The notes: generated by a model not told the origin, from the sequence alone. A stretch of 64,000 nt of DNA from an uncultured Bacteroidales bacterium (GCA_946626605.1 CAMOUL010000008.1:22616-86615); one strand, 5' to 3'; positions 1 to 8,866 are shown, counted from the first letter of the stretch. A program made the numbers and translations.

Positions 1-411
1 CTTAACGCCTACGCGTAGCGAGAAAAGCAATACAAACGAAATGGGAACATAGACGGCAATAACCGTGTTCATGAACGGATGTTCTCCAACCACATGGTCC
101 ATGACGAGATTAACAACTATCAGTACGAGTCCTGTCGAGATATTCGATAGCAGAACTTTGATCGTATCGATAAACGTCGAATAGCGAATGATTCCCGAAT
201 ATGTCTGGAAAATGCAGAAGAATGCCAACTGCACAGCCATGATAATCAAGAACTGCACTCCGATGGATATCAGCTGAAGGTCTAAATTCCCGTAGTGAAA
301 GAATCCGCTACCGATCCACACGCTTAACCAGAAAGCGATGCTGCAGAGTAGCAAATCCATCATCAATACTCCCCAACGGGGAAGATAATCCTTTAAAATA
401 CTATTTCGCAT
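1..411 (-). CDS. Polysaccharide biosynthesis protein, N-terminus only (CapD/FlaA1-like nucleotide-sugar epimerase/dehydratase)
   Basis: 137 codons are open from an ATG at 409-411 to the window edge, so only the N-terminal part is present. The translation begins MRNSILKDYLPRWG and shows at least three hydrophobic segments, with a short motif (FQTYSGIIRYSTFID) typical of the membrane region that precedes the NAD-binding domain in large CapD/WbpM-type enzymes of surface-glycan synthesis. The catalytic domain lies outside the window, so the exact reaction cannot be named. The start overlaps the last 11 bases of uvrA, so it is probably the last visible member of the recQ-to-uvrA operon. The family call is good, the substrate unknown. 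Confidence 0.7.
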   Translation of the reverse strand, partial: MRNSILKDYLPRWGVLMMDLLLCSIAFWLSVWIGSGFFHYGNLDLQLISIGVQFLIIMAVQLAFFCIFQTYSGIIRYSTFIDTIKVLLSNISTGLVLIVVNLVMDHVVGEHPFMNTVIAVYVPISFVLLFSLRVGVK

Positions 412-3169
412 GGTTAGATTCTATAATTTGGGCAAGATACTTGCCGGTATAACTCTCTTGATGCCGGGCTACCTCTTCCGGGGTACCCGTACAAACGATA
501 TATCCGCCTTCTGTTCCTCCTTCCGGACCTAAATCAATCACGTGGTCGGCTGCCATAATCACAGACGGATTGTGCTCAATGATGATAACGGTGTGACCGT
601 TGCTGATCAGCCTGTTTAAAGCCTTCAGCAGCACCTCGATATCGCGCTGATGCAAACCCGTTGTCGGCTCGTCAAAAACAAAGATCGTCGGACGGTTCTC
701 TTCCTGCGCAAGGAATGAGGCTAACTTAACACGTTGACTCTCTCCGCCCGATAACGTACTACTGCTTTGGCCTAACTGGATATAACCCAAACCTACATCC
801 TGTAGCGGTTTAAGTCGTTTGACAATTTTTGCACACGTCTCGTCTTCGCTGAAGAACTCAACCGCCTGATTCACGGTCATACAGAGCACATCGTATATCG
901 ATTTACCCCGATAGTGAACATCCAGTATGTCTTGCTTGAAACGCTTGCCGTGACATTGCTCGCATTCAATCACAAGGTCCGCCATGAACTGCATCTCAAT
1001 CGTAATCGTTCCTTCGCCTTGACATGTCTCGCATCGACCGCCCGGGGTGTTGAAAGAGAAATAGGCAGGACTGAAACCTAATTGTTTCGACAGGGCCTGC
1101 TCGGCATATAATCGCCGTATCTCATCGTACGCCTTCAAGTACGTCACTGGGTTGCTGCGGCTCGAACGACTAATCGGGTTCTGGTCCACATATTCGATGT
1201 CGCGCATGAGGTGCAGACTGCCTTTGATATGACCGAAATCACCCGTGTGCTCCATGATAACTCCGCCATAGTGCTTCTTCAGAGCAGGGTAGAGCACTTT
1301 GCTGACCAGACTCGACTTACCACTTCCGCTCACACCTGTCACCACTGTCATCACATGCAGCGGAAAACGAACTGTCAGATTCTTCAGATTGTTCTCGCAC
1401 GCACCTTCCACCTCGATATAGTTATTCCAATGGCGTCGCTGGGTCGGGATATCGATTTTGAACCACTCCGATCGAGGTTTGCCCTCATACACAATTTCTC
1501 CGCCATGACGTCCGGCGGCAGGACCGATCTCAATCACATGGTCCGCTGCGGCTATGATATCCGTGTCATGCTCCACGACAACAATCGTATTCCCTAAGTC
1601 GCGCAACTCTTTCAGCACATGAATCAGTAATTCCGTATCTCGCGGATGCAATCCGATGGATGGCTCATCCAGCACATACAACGAACCTACCAGACTGCTG
1701 CCCAACGACTTCGCTAAGTTGATACGCTGACTCTCGCCGCCCGACAAGGTGTTGCTCTGGCGGTTCAACGTCAGATAACTTAATCCCACATCGTGCATGA
1801 ACTGAAGCCTGTGATTAATCTCAATCAACAGCATCTCTGCCGCTTGCTGCTCGGTTGCCGGCAACTGCAACGCATCAAACCACGTCTGCAGTTCCGAAAT
1901 CGGCATCGCGCATAACTGTTGGATATTCTTGCCGTTGATCAGCACGTATTCCGATTCTTTGCGAAGATGAAAACCGCGACAAACAGGACAAATCGTCTTC
2001 CCCTTGTAACGTGCTAACATCACCTTGTATTGAATCCGGTTATACTGCTTCTCTTCCAACTCCTTGAAGAAATCATGCAAGCCTCGGAAATATTCATTAC
2101 CTGTCCAAATAAGCTGTTTCTGCTCATCCGTCAAGGCATAGAATGGCGTGTGAATCGGAAAATCGAACTTCGCCGCATTCATTACCAGCGCATCTTGCCA
2201 TTCCTTCGTCTTCTCTGTCTGCCAACAAGCTATAGCCTGTTCGTATACTGATTTGGACTTATCCGGAATAACCAAATCTACATCAATACCGATTACCGAA
2301 CCTACACCCTTGCATTCCGGACACGCTCCCACCGGATTGTTAAAATCGAATAAATGCTCACTCGGCTCTATAAACTGAATGCCGTCTGCCTCGAAGCGCT
2401 CGGAGAAAACTTTCGTCCTTGGTACATTATCCCATTGGGCCTGCACCTGACATTCTCCATTTCCTTCAAAGAAGGCTGTCTGAACACTGTCCGCAAAGCG
2501 GTTGCTTGTCGCCTGCTCGTGGTCCACGATGATACGGTCGACTAACAGATAAGCCTCATGCCCTTTTGCCTGTTTCCAGGTCTCTGCATCCAAACGAACA
2601 GTGTCCCCGTCTATCATCATGCGACTGAAACCCTGACTTAACCACAATGCCATTTGCTCCTTCAACGTCCTACCTTCCGGCAGTACTATCGGACTCAGCA
2701 AATACAGACGAGTACCCTTGGGCAAACTCTCCATGTATTGCACGACATCGCGAATCGTATTGCGCTTCACTTCTTCCCCGCTCACAGGCGAGTAGGTGTG
2801 GCCTACGCGCGCGAAAAGCAATTTCAGATAGTCATAGATCTCCGTGACCGTCCCTACGGTGGAACGGGGATTGCGACTCGTCACTTTCTGTTGAATGGCG
2901 ATGGCAGGAGGGATGCCTTCGATCTTCTCTACTTCCGGCTTCTGCATGCGACCCATAAACTGACGCGCATAAGCACTCAAACTCTCTACATACCGCCGTT
3001 GACCTTCTGCATAGAGGGTGTCGAACGCTAACGAACTCTTGCCGCTACCGCTCACTCCGGTCACCACTGTCAATTGATTGCGCGGTATATCTACCGACAC
3101 ATGTTTCAAATTGTGTGTGTCCGCTCCCTCTATTCGGATGAAATCTTCTGTCACAATGCTTTCTGCCAA
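401..3169 (-). CDS. uvrA: Excinuclease ABC subunit A
   Basis: This 922-residue protein is the damage-recognition ATPase of nucleotide excision repair; it loads UvrB at lesions in the cytoplasm. Two ABC modules are visible: Walker A GVSGSGKSS at residues 38-46 and a second GVSGSGKSS near residue 620, each with an LSGGESQR signature. Zinc-finger pairs CPEC/CPVC and CETC/CEQC are present. Its N-terminal wording (AYARQFMGRMQKPEV, SRNPRSTVGTVTEIYDYLK) resembles the second of two UvrA types often seen in Bacteroidota, so a paralogue may exist elsewhere. The start appears to be TTG, with GTG five codons later as alternative; there is no in-frame ATG near. It follows the HU-LysM gene by 4 nt. Confidence 0.97.
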   Translation of the reverse strand: MAESIVTEDFIRIEGADTHNLKHVSVDIPRNQLTVVTGVSGSGKSSLAFDTLYAEGQRRYVESLSAYARQFMGRMQKPEVEKIEGIPPAIAIQQKVTSRNPRSTVGTVTEIYDYLKLLFARVGHTYSPVSGEEVKRNTIRDVVQYMESLPKGTRLYLLSPIVLPEGRTLKEQMALWLSQGFSRMMIDGDTVRLDAETWKQAKGHEAYLLVDRIIVDHEQATSNRFADSVQTAFFEGNGECQVQAQWDNVPRTKVFSERFEADGIQFIEPSEHLFDFNNPVGACPECKGVGSVIGIDVDLVIPDKSKSVYEQAIACWQTEKTKEWQDALVMNAAKFDFPIHTPFYALTDEQKQLIWTGNEYFRGLHDFFKELEEKQYNRIQYKVMLARYKGKTICPVCRGFHLRKESEYVLINGKNIQQLCAMPISELQTWFDALQLPATEQQAAEMLLIEINHRLQFMHDVGLSYLTLNRQSNTLSGGESQRINLAKSLGSSLVGSLYVLDEPSIGLHPRDTELLIHVLKELRDLGNTIVVVEHDTDIIAAADHVIEIGPAAGRHGGEIVYEGKPRSEWFKIDIPTQRRHWNNYIEVEGACENNLKNLTVRFPLHVMTVVTGVSGSGKSSLVSKVLYPALKKHYGGVIMEHTGDFGHIKGSLHLMRDIEYVDQNPISRSSRSNPVTYLKAYDEIRRLYAEQALSKQLGFSPAYFSFNTPGGRCETCQGEGTITIEMQFMADLVIECEQCHGKRFKQDILDVHYRGKSIYDVLCMTVNQAVEFFSEDETCAKIVKRLKPLQDVGLGYIQLGQSSSTLSGGESQRVKLASFLAQEENRPTIFVFDEPTTGLHQRDIEVLLKALNRLISNGHTVIIIEHNPSVIMAADHVIDLGPEGGTEGGYIVCTGTPEEVARHQESYTGKYLAQIIESNHAK

Positions 3170-3173
3170 ACCC

Positions 3174-4436
3174 TTATCGAATAGCTGCTACTGCCTCCTC
3201 TTTCAGACGCAAGTACTCACTACTCGTCATGTCGCGTTGAGCTTTTGTTAACTTTGGAACACGAATCTGCGTACCTACAGGCACATTACTCGGGTTGTCA
3301 ATACGATCTCTGTTCGCATCATACAGATACGGCCAGTAATCCGGATGACCGTAGTATTTACGGGAAATCCAAGCCAGACGACTACCTTCGGTAATCTCTT
3401 CTGTCAACAGCAACTCCTCATATTTGGCCTTCTTAGGCTCTTCTTTCTTGGTTGCAACCGGCTTGGCTTCTGCCTTTTGATCTTTCTGAACCTCGGCCTT
3501 CGGAGCTTCGCTTTCTGCTACTTGCTCTGCGGTCTCTTCCGGCACTTCCAGAACTAACTCGTCCTCTGCCGCTGCAGCCTCAACCTCCTCACTCGGAGCC
3601 GAGCACTTGTTGAACAACTCGATCTTATCAACTTTCTCCTTCAGAATATCAAACCACTCGCAAACTTGCTTGCGCAGGAAGAAATAGCCTACTACGCAGA
3701 GAATTAACAAGATGATGAAGAAAATCAACAACGCACGCAAGAAATAATTCTTTTTCTTGGCTGGCTTCTCCAATACAATCAGCGGCTCTACCTCTTCTTT
3801 CTGCTCTTCCTCCTTCGGCTCTTCAGCCACAGGCTCTTCCTTCTTCGGCTCGTCCGCAGGAACTTCTGCGATTACCGGCTCTGCCACTATAGGTTCTTCC
3901 GCCTTCGGCTCTTCAACCACAGGTTCTTCCTCCTTCGGCTCTTCAGCCACAGGCTCTTCCTCCTTCGGCTCTTCCTCCTTCGGTTCTTCCTCCTTCGGCT
4001 CTTCAACCGGAGCAGCTTCCTCTACCGGCTCTTCCGCCTTTTCTTCCTTTGGAAGTTCACCCAGGTCACCTAAGATATCTACGATCTCATCCGCCTGAGC
4101 ACCTAACTTCTGAATCGGCTCGAGAGCCTCAACAGCCTCACCGGCCTCCACTTTCTCGATTAACTCTTTTACCCCCGCCTCGGGAACAAAAGAAACCTTG
4201 TTGTAGCCTTCAATCGTGATCTCGCTACCGGTTGTTACATCCACGCTTTTACGCGGAGCAACAGCTTGTAACTTAAATGTACCCAGACCGTTGATCTTTA
4301 CTTGTTTTTCTGTCTTCAGCGCTTCTAATAACTGTGCATTGAATGCAGTCAGGAAGGTGTTGGCATCCTTCTCGCTGATGTTCGCACGTTGCGCTAACGC
4401 ACGACGTAATTCACTCCAACTTAATTTATCTGCCAT
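3174..4436 (-). CDS. HU DNA-binding domain / transmembrane / LysM hybrid protein
   Basis: 420 residues with four clear parts. Residues 1-95 are an HU/IHF-type DNA-binding domain (INGLGTFKLQAVAPRKS followed by the beta-arm). Residues about 128-218 are an acidic Glu/Pro/Lys repeat built on EEPKEEEP. Residues 232-254 form one hydrophobic membrane segment preceded by KPAKKKN, which by the positive-inside rule puts the HU part in the cytoplasm. Residues about 344-396 look like a LysM-type domain (EGSRLAWISRKYYGHPDYW, ending PVGTQIRVPKL). The predicted topology would bind nucleoid DNA inside and peptidoglycan outside. It lies 3 nt after the HU gene and 4 nt before uvrA. Domain calls are firm; the bridging role is inference. 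Confidence 0.85.
   Translation of the reverse strand: MADKLSWSELRRALAQRANISEKDANTFLTAFNAQLLEALKTEKQVKINGLGTFKLQAVAPRKSVDVTTGSEITIEGYNKVSFVPEAGVKELIEKVEAGEAVEALEPIQKLGAQADEIVDILGDLGELPKEEKAEEPVEEAAPVEEPKEEEPKEEEPKEEEPVAEEPKEEEPVVEEPKAEEPIVAEPVIAEVPADEPKKEEPVAEEPKEEEQKEEVEPLIVLEKPAKKKNYFLRALLIFFIILLILCVVGYFFLRKQVCEWFDILKEKVDKIELFNKCSAPSEEVEAAAAEDELVLEVPEETAEQVAESEAPKAEVQKDQKAEAKPVATKKEEPKKAKYEELLLTEEITEGSRLAWISRKYYGHPDYWPYLYDANRDRIDNPSNVPVGTQIRVPKLTKAQRDMTSSEYLRLKEEAVAAIR
3832..4030 (-). repeat. Degenerate Glu-Pro-Lys coding repeat
   Basis: Inside the HU-LysM gene, copies of a 15-21 nt unit (on the plus strand, variants of GGCTCTTCCTCCTTC) encode EEPKEEEPV-like blocks. The low-complexity tract forms an acidic linker between the HU domain and the membrane segment. 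Copy number may vary between strains through slippage in multiples of three, which would change linker length without breaking the frame. Confidence 0.8.
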
Positions 4437-4439
4437 AAC

Positions 4440-4718
4440 TTAGAGTTTTTTAAGTTCTTCTTTTACGTTTGCTGTGGCTTTGAAAACCAACTGATTCTTA
4501 CTCGGCGCAATAGTACGCTCACCCGTTCGAGGATGAACAATCGTCCGCTCTTTGCGCTCTTTTACTTCCAAGGTTCCTAAACCCTGTAACTGAATGGCCT
4601 TGCCGTCCATCAGATTCTCACGCATGATAGCAGTCGTCGTCGCCAATAACTGCTCCGCGTCTTTCTTACTCAGGCCCGATCCAGATACAATCAAGCCAAT
4701 GAATTCTTTCGTTAGCAT
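4440..4718 (-). CDS. HU family DNA-binding protein
   Basis: A 92-residue, single-domain HU/IHF homologue of usual family length. The core reads GLGTLEVKERKERTIVHPRTGE, which covers the beta-ribbon arm that inserts in the DNA minor groove, and it ends in the typical C-terminal helix (VKEELKKL). It should act in the cytoplasm as a nucleoid-compacting dimer. It is followed after 3 nt by the membrane-anchored HU-LysM gene, so the two HU domains are co-expressed and could form mixed dimers; that is inference. The ATG start follows an AT-rich leader after rimO. Confidence 0.93.
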   Translation of the reverse strand: MLTKEFIGLIVSGSGLSKKDAEQLLATTTAIMRENLMDGKAIQLQGLGTLEVKERKERTIVHPRTGERTIAPSKNQLVFKATANVKEELKKL

Positions 4719-4738
4719 GGTATAATAAAATTTTTAAT

Positions 4739-6109
4739 TTATATTTCTCCGTAAAGATCAAATTCTTCGGCCTTGATAATTTTTACGTCATAAAAATCAC
4801 CAATTTCCAATGACCTATTACCAATATTTTCAATCAGCACCTCGCAATCAACCTCCGGACTGTCAAACTGCGTCCTTCCGATCCAGTACTCTCCTTCCTT
4901 GCGATCAACAACCACCTTCTCCGTCTTACCGACAAACCCCTGCATCAACTCGCCGCTAATCGTCTGTTGAATAGCCATCAGCTCCTCCACGCGTTTCTCC
5001 TTCACCTCTTGCGGGATATCATCTTTATAGTGTTTGTTCGCATAAGTCCCCTCCTCGTCGGAATAAGCAAAACAACCCATTCGGTCAAAGCGCATCTCCT
5101 TCACCCATTCCTTCAATTCCTCAAAATCCTCTTCTGTCTCACCTGGATGACCCACCAACAGCGTCGTCCGTAAACAGATACCCGGCACTTTTTCTCGAAT
5201 CTTGCGAATTAACGCATCCTGTTCAGCGCGCGTGATATGTCTTCTCATCAAACCCAACATATGATCCGTACAATGTTGCAGAGCAATATCCAAGTACTTA
5301 CAAACATTCGCATGTCTTGCCATCACGTCCAACAACGCCTCCGGAAAATCCGTCGGGTAGGCATAATGCAATCGAATCCATTCTACACCCTCTATCTGAG
5401 CCATCTCATCTACCAATTCCGGCAGCATGTGTCTTCCTTTCGCCTCTAACCCTTCGCCTTTCGCCTTCTCTCCCTCCCTTGAGGGGAGGGTTGGGGTGGG
5501 GTTTCCTAAATCCAACCCGTAACTGCTGAGATCCTGCGCAATCACATTGAACTCCTTCACTCCCTGACTCACTAACCATCTTACCTCGTCCAATATCTCC
5601 TCCTTCGGCCGACTCGTGTGTCTCCCTGTAATCAACGGAATCGCGCAATACGAACACATCCGGTTGCATCCCTCACTTATCTTCAAATATGCATAATGCT
5701 TCGGTGTCGTGAGTTTACGTTCATAAGAAGCGCAGCGATAACTTTCAACTTTCAACTTTAAACTTTCAACCATTTTGGCAAAGTCAAATTTGCCAAAATA
5801 TTCGTCCACCTCCGGCAACTCTTCCTCCAACTCGGCACGGTAGCGTTCGCTCAAACAACCCATTACGATCAACTTCTTCAGCTTCCCTTTCTTCTTCCGT
5901 TCCGCCATCTGAAGGATCATGCGGATACTCTCTTCTTTCGCGTCCCCGATAAAACCGCAGGTGTTGATCACGCACACTTCCCCTTTCGGATCTTCCGCAT
6001 CATGCACACACTTCCAGCCTGCAACCTCTAACTGTCGCATCACCCGCTCTGCATCAACCAAGTTCTTCGAGCACCCTAATGTTATAAAATCTACTACGCC
6101 TTTCTGCAT
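4739..6109 (-). CDS. rimO: Ribosomal protein S12 methylthiotransferase
   Basis: A radical-SAM enzyme that adds a methylthio group to an aspartate of ribosomal protein S12. Counted from the ATG at 6107-6109 (456 residues), the N-terminal domain has the cluster cysteines in LGCSKN, NTCG and MGCL; the radical-SAM motif CNRMCSYC sits at 148-155; a TRAM domain closes the protein. A longer frame reaches 6163, but its extra 18 residues are encoded by a dispersed G/C-rich repeat and overlap recQ, so MQKGVVDF is the better start. Residues about 202-227 (GNPTPTLPSREGEKAKGEG...) come from a second copy of that repeat, and 112-125 (KMVESLKLKVESYR) from a heptanucleotide tract. Both keep the frame open. 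Confidence 0.95.
   Translation of the reverse strand: MQKGVVDFITLGCSKNLVDAERVMRQLEVAGWKCVHDAEDPKGEVCVINTCGFIGDAKEESIRMILQMAERKKKGKLKKLIVMGCLSERYRAELEEELPEVDEYFGKFDFAKMVESLKLKVESYRCASYERKLTTPKHYAYLKISEGCNRMCSYCAIPLITGRHTSRPKEEILDEVRWLVSQGVKEFNVIAQDLSSYGLDLGNPTPTLPSREGEKAKGEGLEAKGRHMLPELVDEMAQIEGVEWIRLHYAYPTDFPEALLDVMARHANVCKYLDIALQHCTDHMLGLMRRHITRAEQDALIRKIREKVPGICLRTTLLVGHPGETEEDFEELKEWVKEMRFDRMGCFAYSDEEGTYANKHYKDDIPQEVKEKRVEELMAIQQTISGELMQGFVGKTEKVVVDRKEGEYWIGRTQFDSPEVDCEVLIENIGNRSLEIGDFYDVKIIKAEEFDLYGEI
5470..5505. repeat. Dispersed G/C-rich palindromic repeat, copy inside rimO
   Basis: A CTCCCTTGAGGGGAG core followed by GGTTGGGGTGGGG. It is nearly identical to the copy at 6117-6152. The inner CTCCC-TTGA-GGGGAG can fold into a small hairpin. 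Here it is translated in frame, from the minus strand, as PTPTLPSREGE. Confidence 0.85.
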
Positions 6110-6116
6110 ACTTTTT

Positions 6117-6152
6117 CTCCCTCCCTTGAGGGGAGGGTTGGGGAGGGGTTCT
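6117..6152. repeat. Dispersed G/C-rich palindromic repeat, copy between recQ and rimO
   Basis: Same element as at 5470-5505 (CTCCCTTGAGGGGAG core, then GGTTGGGGAGGGG). It fills the 43-nt gap between the recQ stop and the preferred rimO start and creates a spurious upstream extension of rimO (PLPNPPLKGG). Confidence 0.85.
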
Positions 6153-8336
6153 TTAATTACCAAGGTCGCAATGGAACTTCAACCGCACGAGCCGCACGTG
6201 CATCTCGTCGTAATAGTCTTCGCCAAGCTCTGCCATAGCCTTCTTGATGTTATCGTCATCCGCATTCTTGAAGTAGTCGTATATCTCTTCCTCCTCATCC
6301 GGATCAAGCACTTCTTTGATGAAGTAGTTGATGTTGATCTTCGTGCCGCTGAAGACAATTGCCTCCAACTCGTCCATCATCTCCTCCATACTCATGCCGC
6401 AACTCTCCGCCAAGTCATCCAGATCCACACGACGGTCGATCGCCTGAATGATCTGTTTCTTTCGCGTCGAACGTTTGGCTACCGTGCGGATTCGCATGTC
6501 GTCCGGACGGATGATCTCGTTCTCTTCCACGTATTCTTTAATAACGCGCAAGAACTCATCACCGTAACGCTTTGCCTTCGCTACACCTACACCCGGGATC
6601 GTCAATAACTCATCCATCGTGATGGGGTAGGTCGTCGCCATGGCCTCCAGACTCGGGTCCTGGAAAATCACAAACGGTGGTACATCGTTCTTCTTCGCCT
6701 GCTTGCGACGAATATCTTTCAATATCGAGAACAACACCTCGTCCGCCGCGGCACACGTAGCAGCTGCGCCGTCCATCATGTCATCGTCGTCGTTCTGCAC
6801 CTCGATCGGCACTTCGAACTTACCCGGCTTGCGAATGAATTTCTTTCCCTCTTTCGTTAACTTCAGGTCGCCGTACGAATCCACGTCTTTCGTGATCATA
6901 CCTACCAGCAAGGCTTGACGTAAAATGGCATGTAACGTGCTCTCCTCCTCGTCGCTCGCCGCACCGAAGTTCTCCAACTCGTCGTGGTGATAACTCATCA
7001 CTTCCGCCGTCTGGTTGCCGTGAAGAATATCTACGATATGTTCCGCACGATGCTTCTCGTTCACCTGCTGAATCGTCTCCAAAGCGATCTGCAGCAACTC
7101 ACTCGCATCCACCTGTTTGTAGGTCTTACGGCAGTTGTCGCAGTTACCGCATTTCTCCTCGGTATATTCCTCTCCGAAATAGTGCAACAGCAATTTACGC
7201 CTACAAATCGTACTCTCTGCATAACTCTGTGTCTCAAACAGCAACTGGTTGCCTATGCCGATCTCCTTAGGAGTCTTGTCTTTCTGAAAACGTCTCAAAC
7301 GTTCGATGTCATCCGGGCTGTAGAAACACAAGCAGATACCTTCTCCGCCGTCACGACCTGCACGACCTGTCTCCTGATAATAACCTTCCAGACTCTTCGG
7401 TATGTCGTAATGTACGACAAAACGCACATCCGGCTTGTCAATACCCATTCCGAACGCAATCGTCGCTACGATCACCTGACACTCCTCCATCAGGAACGCA
7501 TCCTGGTTCGCACTTCTCGTCTGTGCGTCCATTCCCGCGTGATAAGGCCGTGCACTAATACCGTTCACCTTCAGCACTTCCGCCAAATCCTCCACTTCCT
7601 TGCGGGCCAAGCAATAAACAATACCGCTCTTGCCCTCCATGCCGCGAATGAAACGAACCAGATCCTTGTCCACCTCCGACGTCTTTGGACGAACTTCATA
7701 ATATAGGTTCGGACGGTTAAAACTGCTCTTGAAAACCGTCGCCTCCATCATGCCTAAGTTCTTCTGAATATCCTTCTGAACCTTCGGCGTAGCTGTGGCT
7801 GTCAACGCAATAATAGGCGCTTTACCTATGCGCTGAACCATACTTCGGATCTGACTGTACTCCGGACGGAAGTCGTGACCCCACTCCGAGATACAATGGG
7901 CTTCATCCACCGCGTAGAAACTGATCTTCACGCCCTTCAAAAAGTCCACGTTCTCACCCTTGTTCAAACTCTCAGGAGCCAAATACAGCAACTTCGTCTT
8001 CCCGGATAGTACATCCTCCTTCACCGCGTTGATCTCACCGCGACTCAGACTCGAGTTGATGAAATGAGCTACACCTTCCTCTTCCGAGTAGTTACTCATC
8101 GCATCCACCTGGTTCTTCATCAGCGCAATCAACGGCGAAATCACAATCGCCATGCCCTCCATGATCAACGATGGTAACTGGAAACACAAACTTTTACCGC
8201 CGCCTGTTGGCATCAGTACGAATGTGTCTTTTCCTTCCATCACATTCCGGATGATGGCCTCCTGATTTCCCTTAAACGTGTCAAAACCAAAATAGTTCTG
8301 CAACGCTTTTACTAATTCCTCATGTGTTACTTCCAT
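6153..8336 (-). CDS. recQ: ATP-dependent DNA helicase RecQ
   Basis: 727 residues. A 3'-5' DNA helicase for recombination and replication-fork repair. Helicase motif I is MPTGGGKS at residues 42-49 and motif II is DEAH at 144-147; helicase motif VI follows as QETGRAGRDG. A RecQ zinc-binding region (CxxCDNC) and an HRDC domain (residues about 555-625, containing TIPGVGVAKAKRYGDEF) follow, then about 100 residues of acidic C-terminal extension. It is the first gene after the promoter at 8456-8486 and is separated from it by a roughly 100-nt heptanucleotide tract that would form its leader. Confidence 0.97.
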   Translation of the reverse strand: MEVTHEELVKALQNYFGFDTFKGNQEAIIRNVMEGKDTFVLMPTGGGKSLCFQLPSLIMEGMAIVISPLIALMKNQVDAMSNYSEEEGVAHFINSSLSRGEINAVKEDVLSGKTKLLYLAPESLNKGENVDFLKGVKISFYAVDEAHCISEWGHDFRPEYSQIRSMVQRIGKAPIIALTATATPKVQKDIQKNLGMMEATVFKSSFNRPNLYYEVRPKTSEVDKDLVRFIRGMEGKSGIVYCLARKEVEDLAEVLKVNGISARPYHAGMDAQTRSANQDAFLMEECQVIVATIAFGMGIDKPDVRFVVHYDIPKSLEGYYQETGRAGRDGGEGICLCFYSPDDIERLRRFQKDKTPKEIGIGNQLLFETQSYAESTICRRKLLLHYFGEEYTEEKCGNCDNCRKTYKQVDASELLQIALETIQQVNEKHRAEHIVDILHGNQTAEVMSYHHDELENFGAASDEEESTLHAILRQALLVGMITKDVDSYGDLKLTKEGKKFIRKPGKFEVPIEVQNDDDDMMDGAAATCAAADEVLFSILKDIRRKQAKKNDVPPFVIFQDPSLEAMATTYPITMDELLTIPGVGVAKAKRYGDEFLRVIKEYVEENEIIRPDDMRIRTVAKRSTRKKQIIQAIDRRVDLDDLAESCGMSMEEMMDELEAIVFSGTKININYFIKEVLDPDEEEEIYDYFKNADDDNIKKAMAELGEDYYDEMHVRLVRLKFHCDLGN

Positions 8337-8348
8337 ATATCTAGTAAA

Positions 8349-8445
8349 TCTTCAATCTTCAGCTTTCAACTTTCAACTCTTAACTTTTAACTTTCAACTT
8401 TCAACTTTCACCTTTCTCCTTTCACCTTTCACCTTTCACCTTTCA
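8349..8445. repeat. Heptanucleotide-period tract in the recQ leader
   Basis: About 13 consecutive 7-nt units drifting from CTTCAAT/CTTTCAA to CTTTCAC. It lies between the recQ promoter and the recQ ATG, so it is predicted to be transcribed as most of the 5' leader. Confidence 0.9.
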
Positions 8446-8455
8446 TAAACGGCTG

Positions 8456-8486
8456 CAAAGATACGAAGTTTTTTTCATATACGCAA
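8456..8486 (-). promoter_or_regulatory. Promoter for recQ operon
   Basis: On the minus strand the -7 element is TATCTTTG (8456-8463) and the -33 element is TTG (8484-8486), with 20 nt between them, matching the Bacteroidota primary-sigma pattern. Confidence 0.8.
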
Positions 8487-8518
8487 GCCCGCGCGAACTT
8501 TTTTTGCATTTTTCTTCA

Positions 8519-8692
8519 CTATTGTCCACTAAATACTTTTTGTTTTCTTTATATAAACAATTGATATGTAGTTGGTTATGGTGCTATTACGAGTAAACGG
8601 ATTTGATCTGACAATGTTCATTTACATTTATTGCTTTGCTCCTAAGCACTCAAAGGGTTTATCTTGGTTTTATTTACTATTTTAATGGACAC
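8519..8692. repeat. Possible small inverted-repeat element (MITE-like)
   Basis: TATTGTCCACTAAA near 8519-8532 and the reverse complement of TAGTGTCCATTAAA near 8679-8692 match at 12 of 14 positions. The roughly 145 nt between holds no coding frame. No target-site duplication is obvious, so this could be an old insertion remnant or chance. Confidence 0.35.
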
Positions 8693-8723
8693 TACTGATT
8701 TTTCTAATATCAACTAACCCGCA

Positions 8724-8833
8724 GGTACTATGCTGGTACGATGCAGGTACTATGCAAGTACTATGCCGGTACTATGCTGGTACTACTAAAACCATAGGAT
8801 AACCATAACGTAACCATAAGATAGCCATATGAT
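8724..8833. repeat. Ten-unit array with 11-nt period
   Basis: Six units of the type GGTACTATGCN (8724-8789; the second has GGTACGATGCA, the sixth is GGTACTACTAA) are followed in exact 11-nt register by four units of the type AACCATAAGAT (8790-8833). The rest of the 8337-9140 gap is AT-rich with no gene. Confidence 0.9.
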
Positions 8834-8866
8834 AAATCGCCATTTTTGTACATTTTATGCTTATAC

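Noticed and set aside
6110..6163. Upstream extension of rimO starting at 6163
   Set aside because: The extra residues come from the dispersed G/C-rich repeat and overlap recQ; conserved RimO sequence begins at the ATG at 6107-6109.
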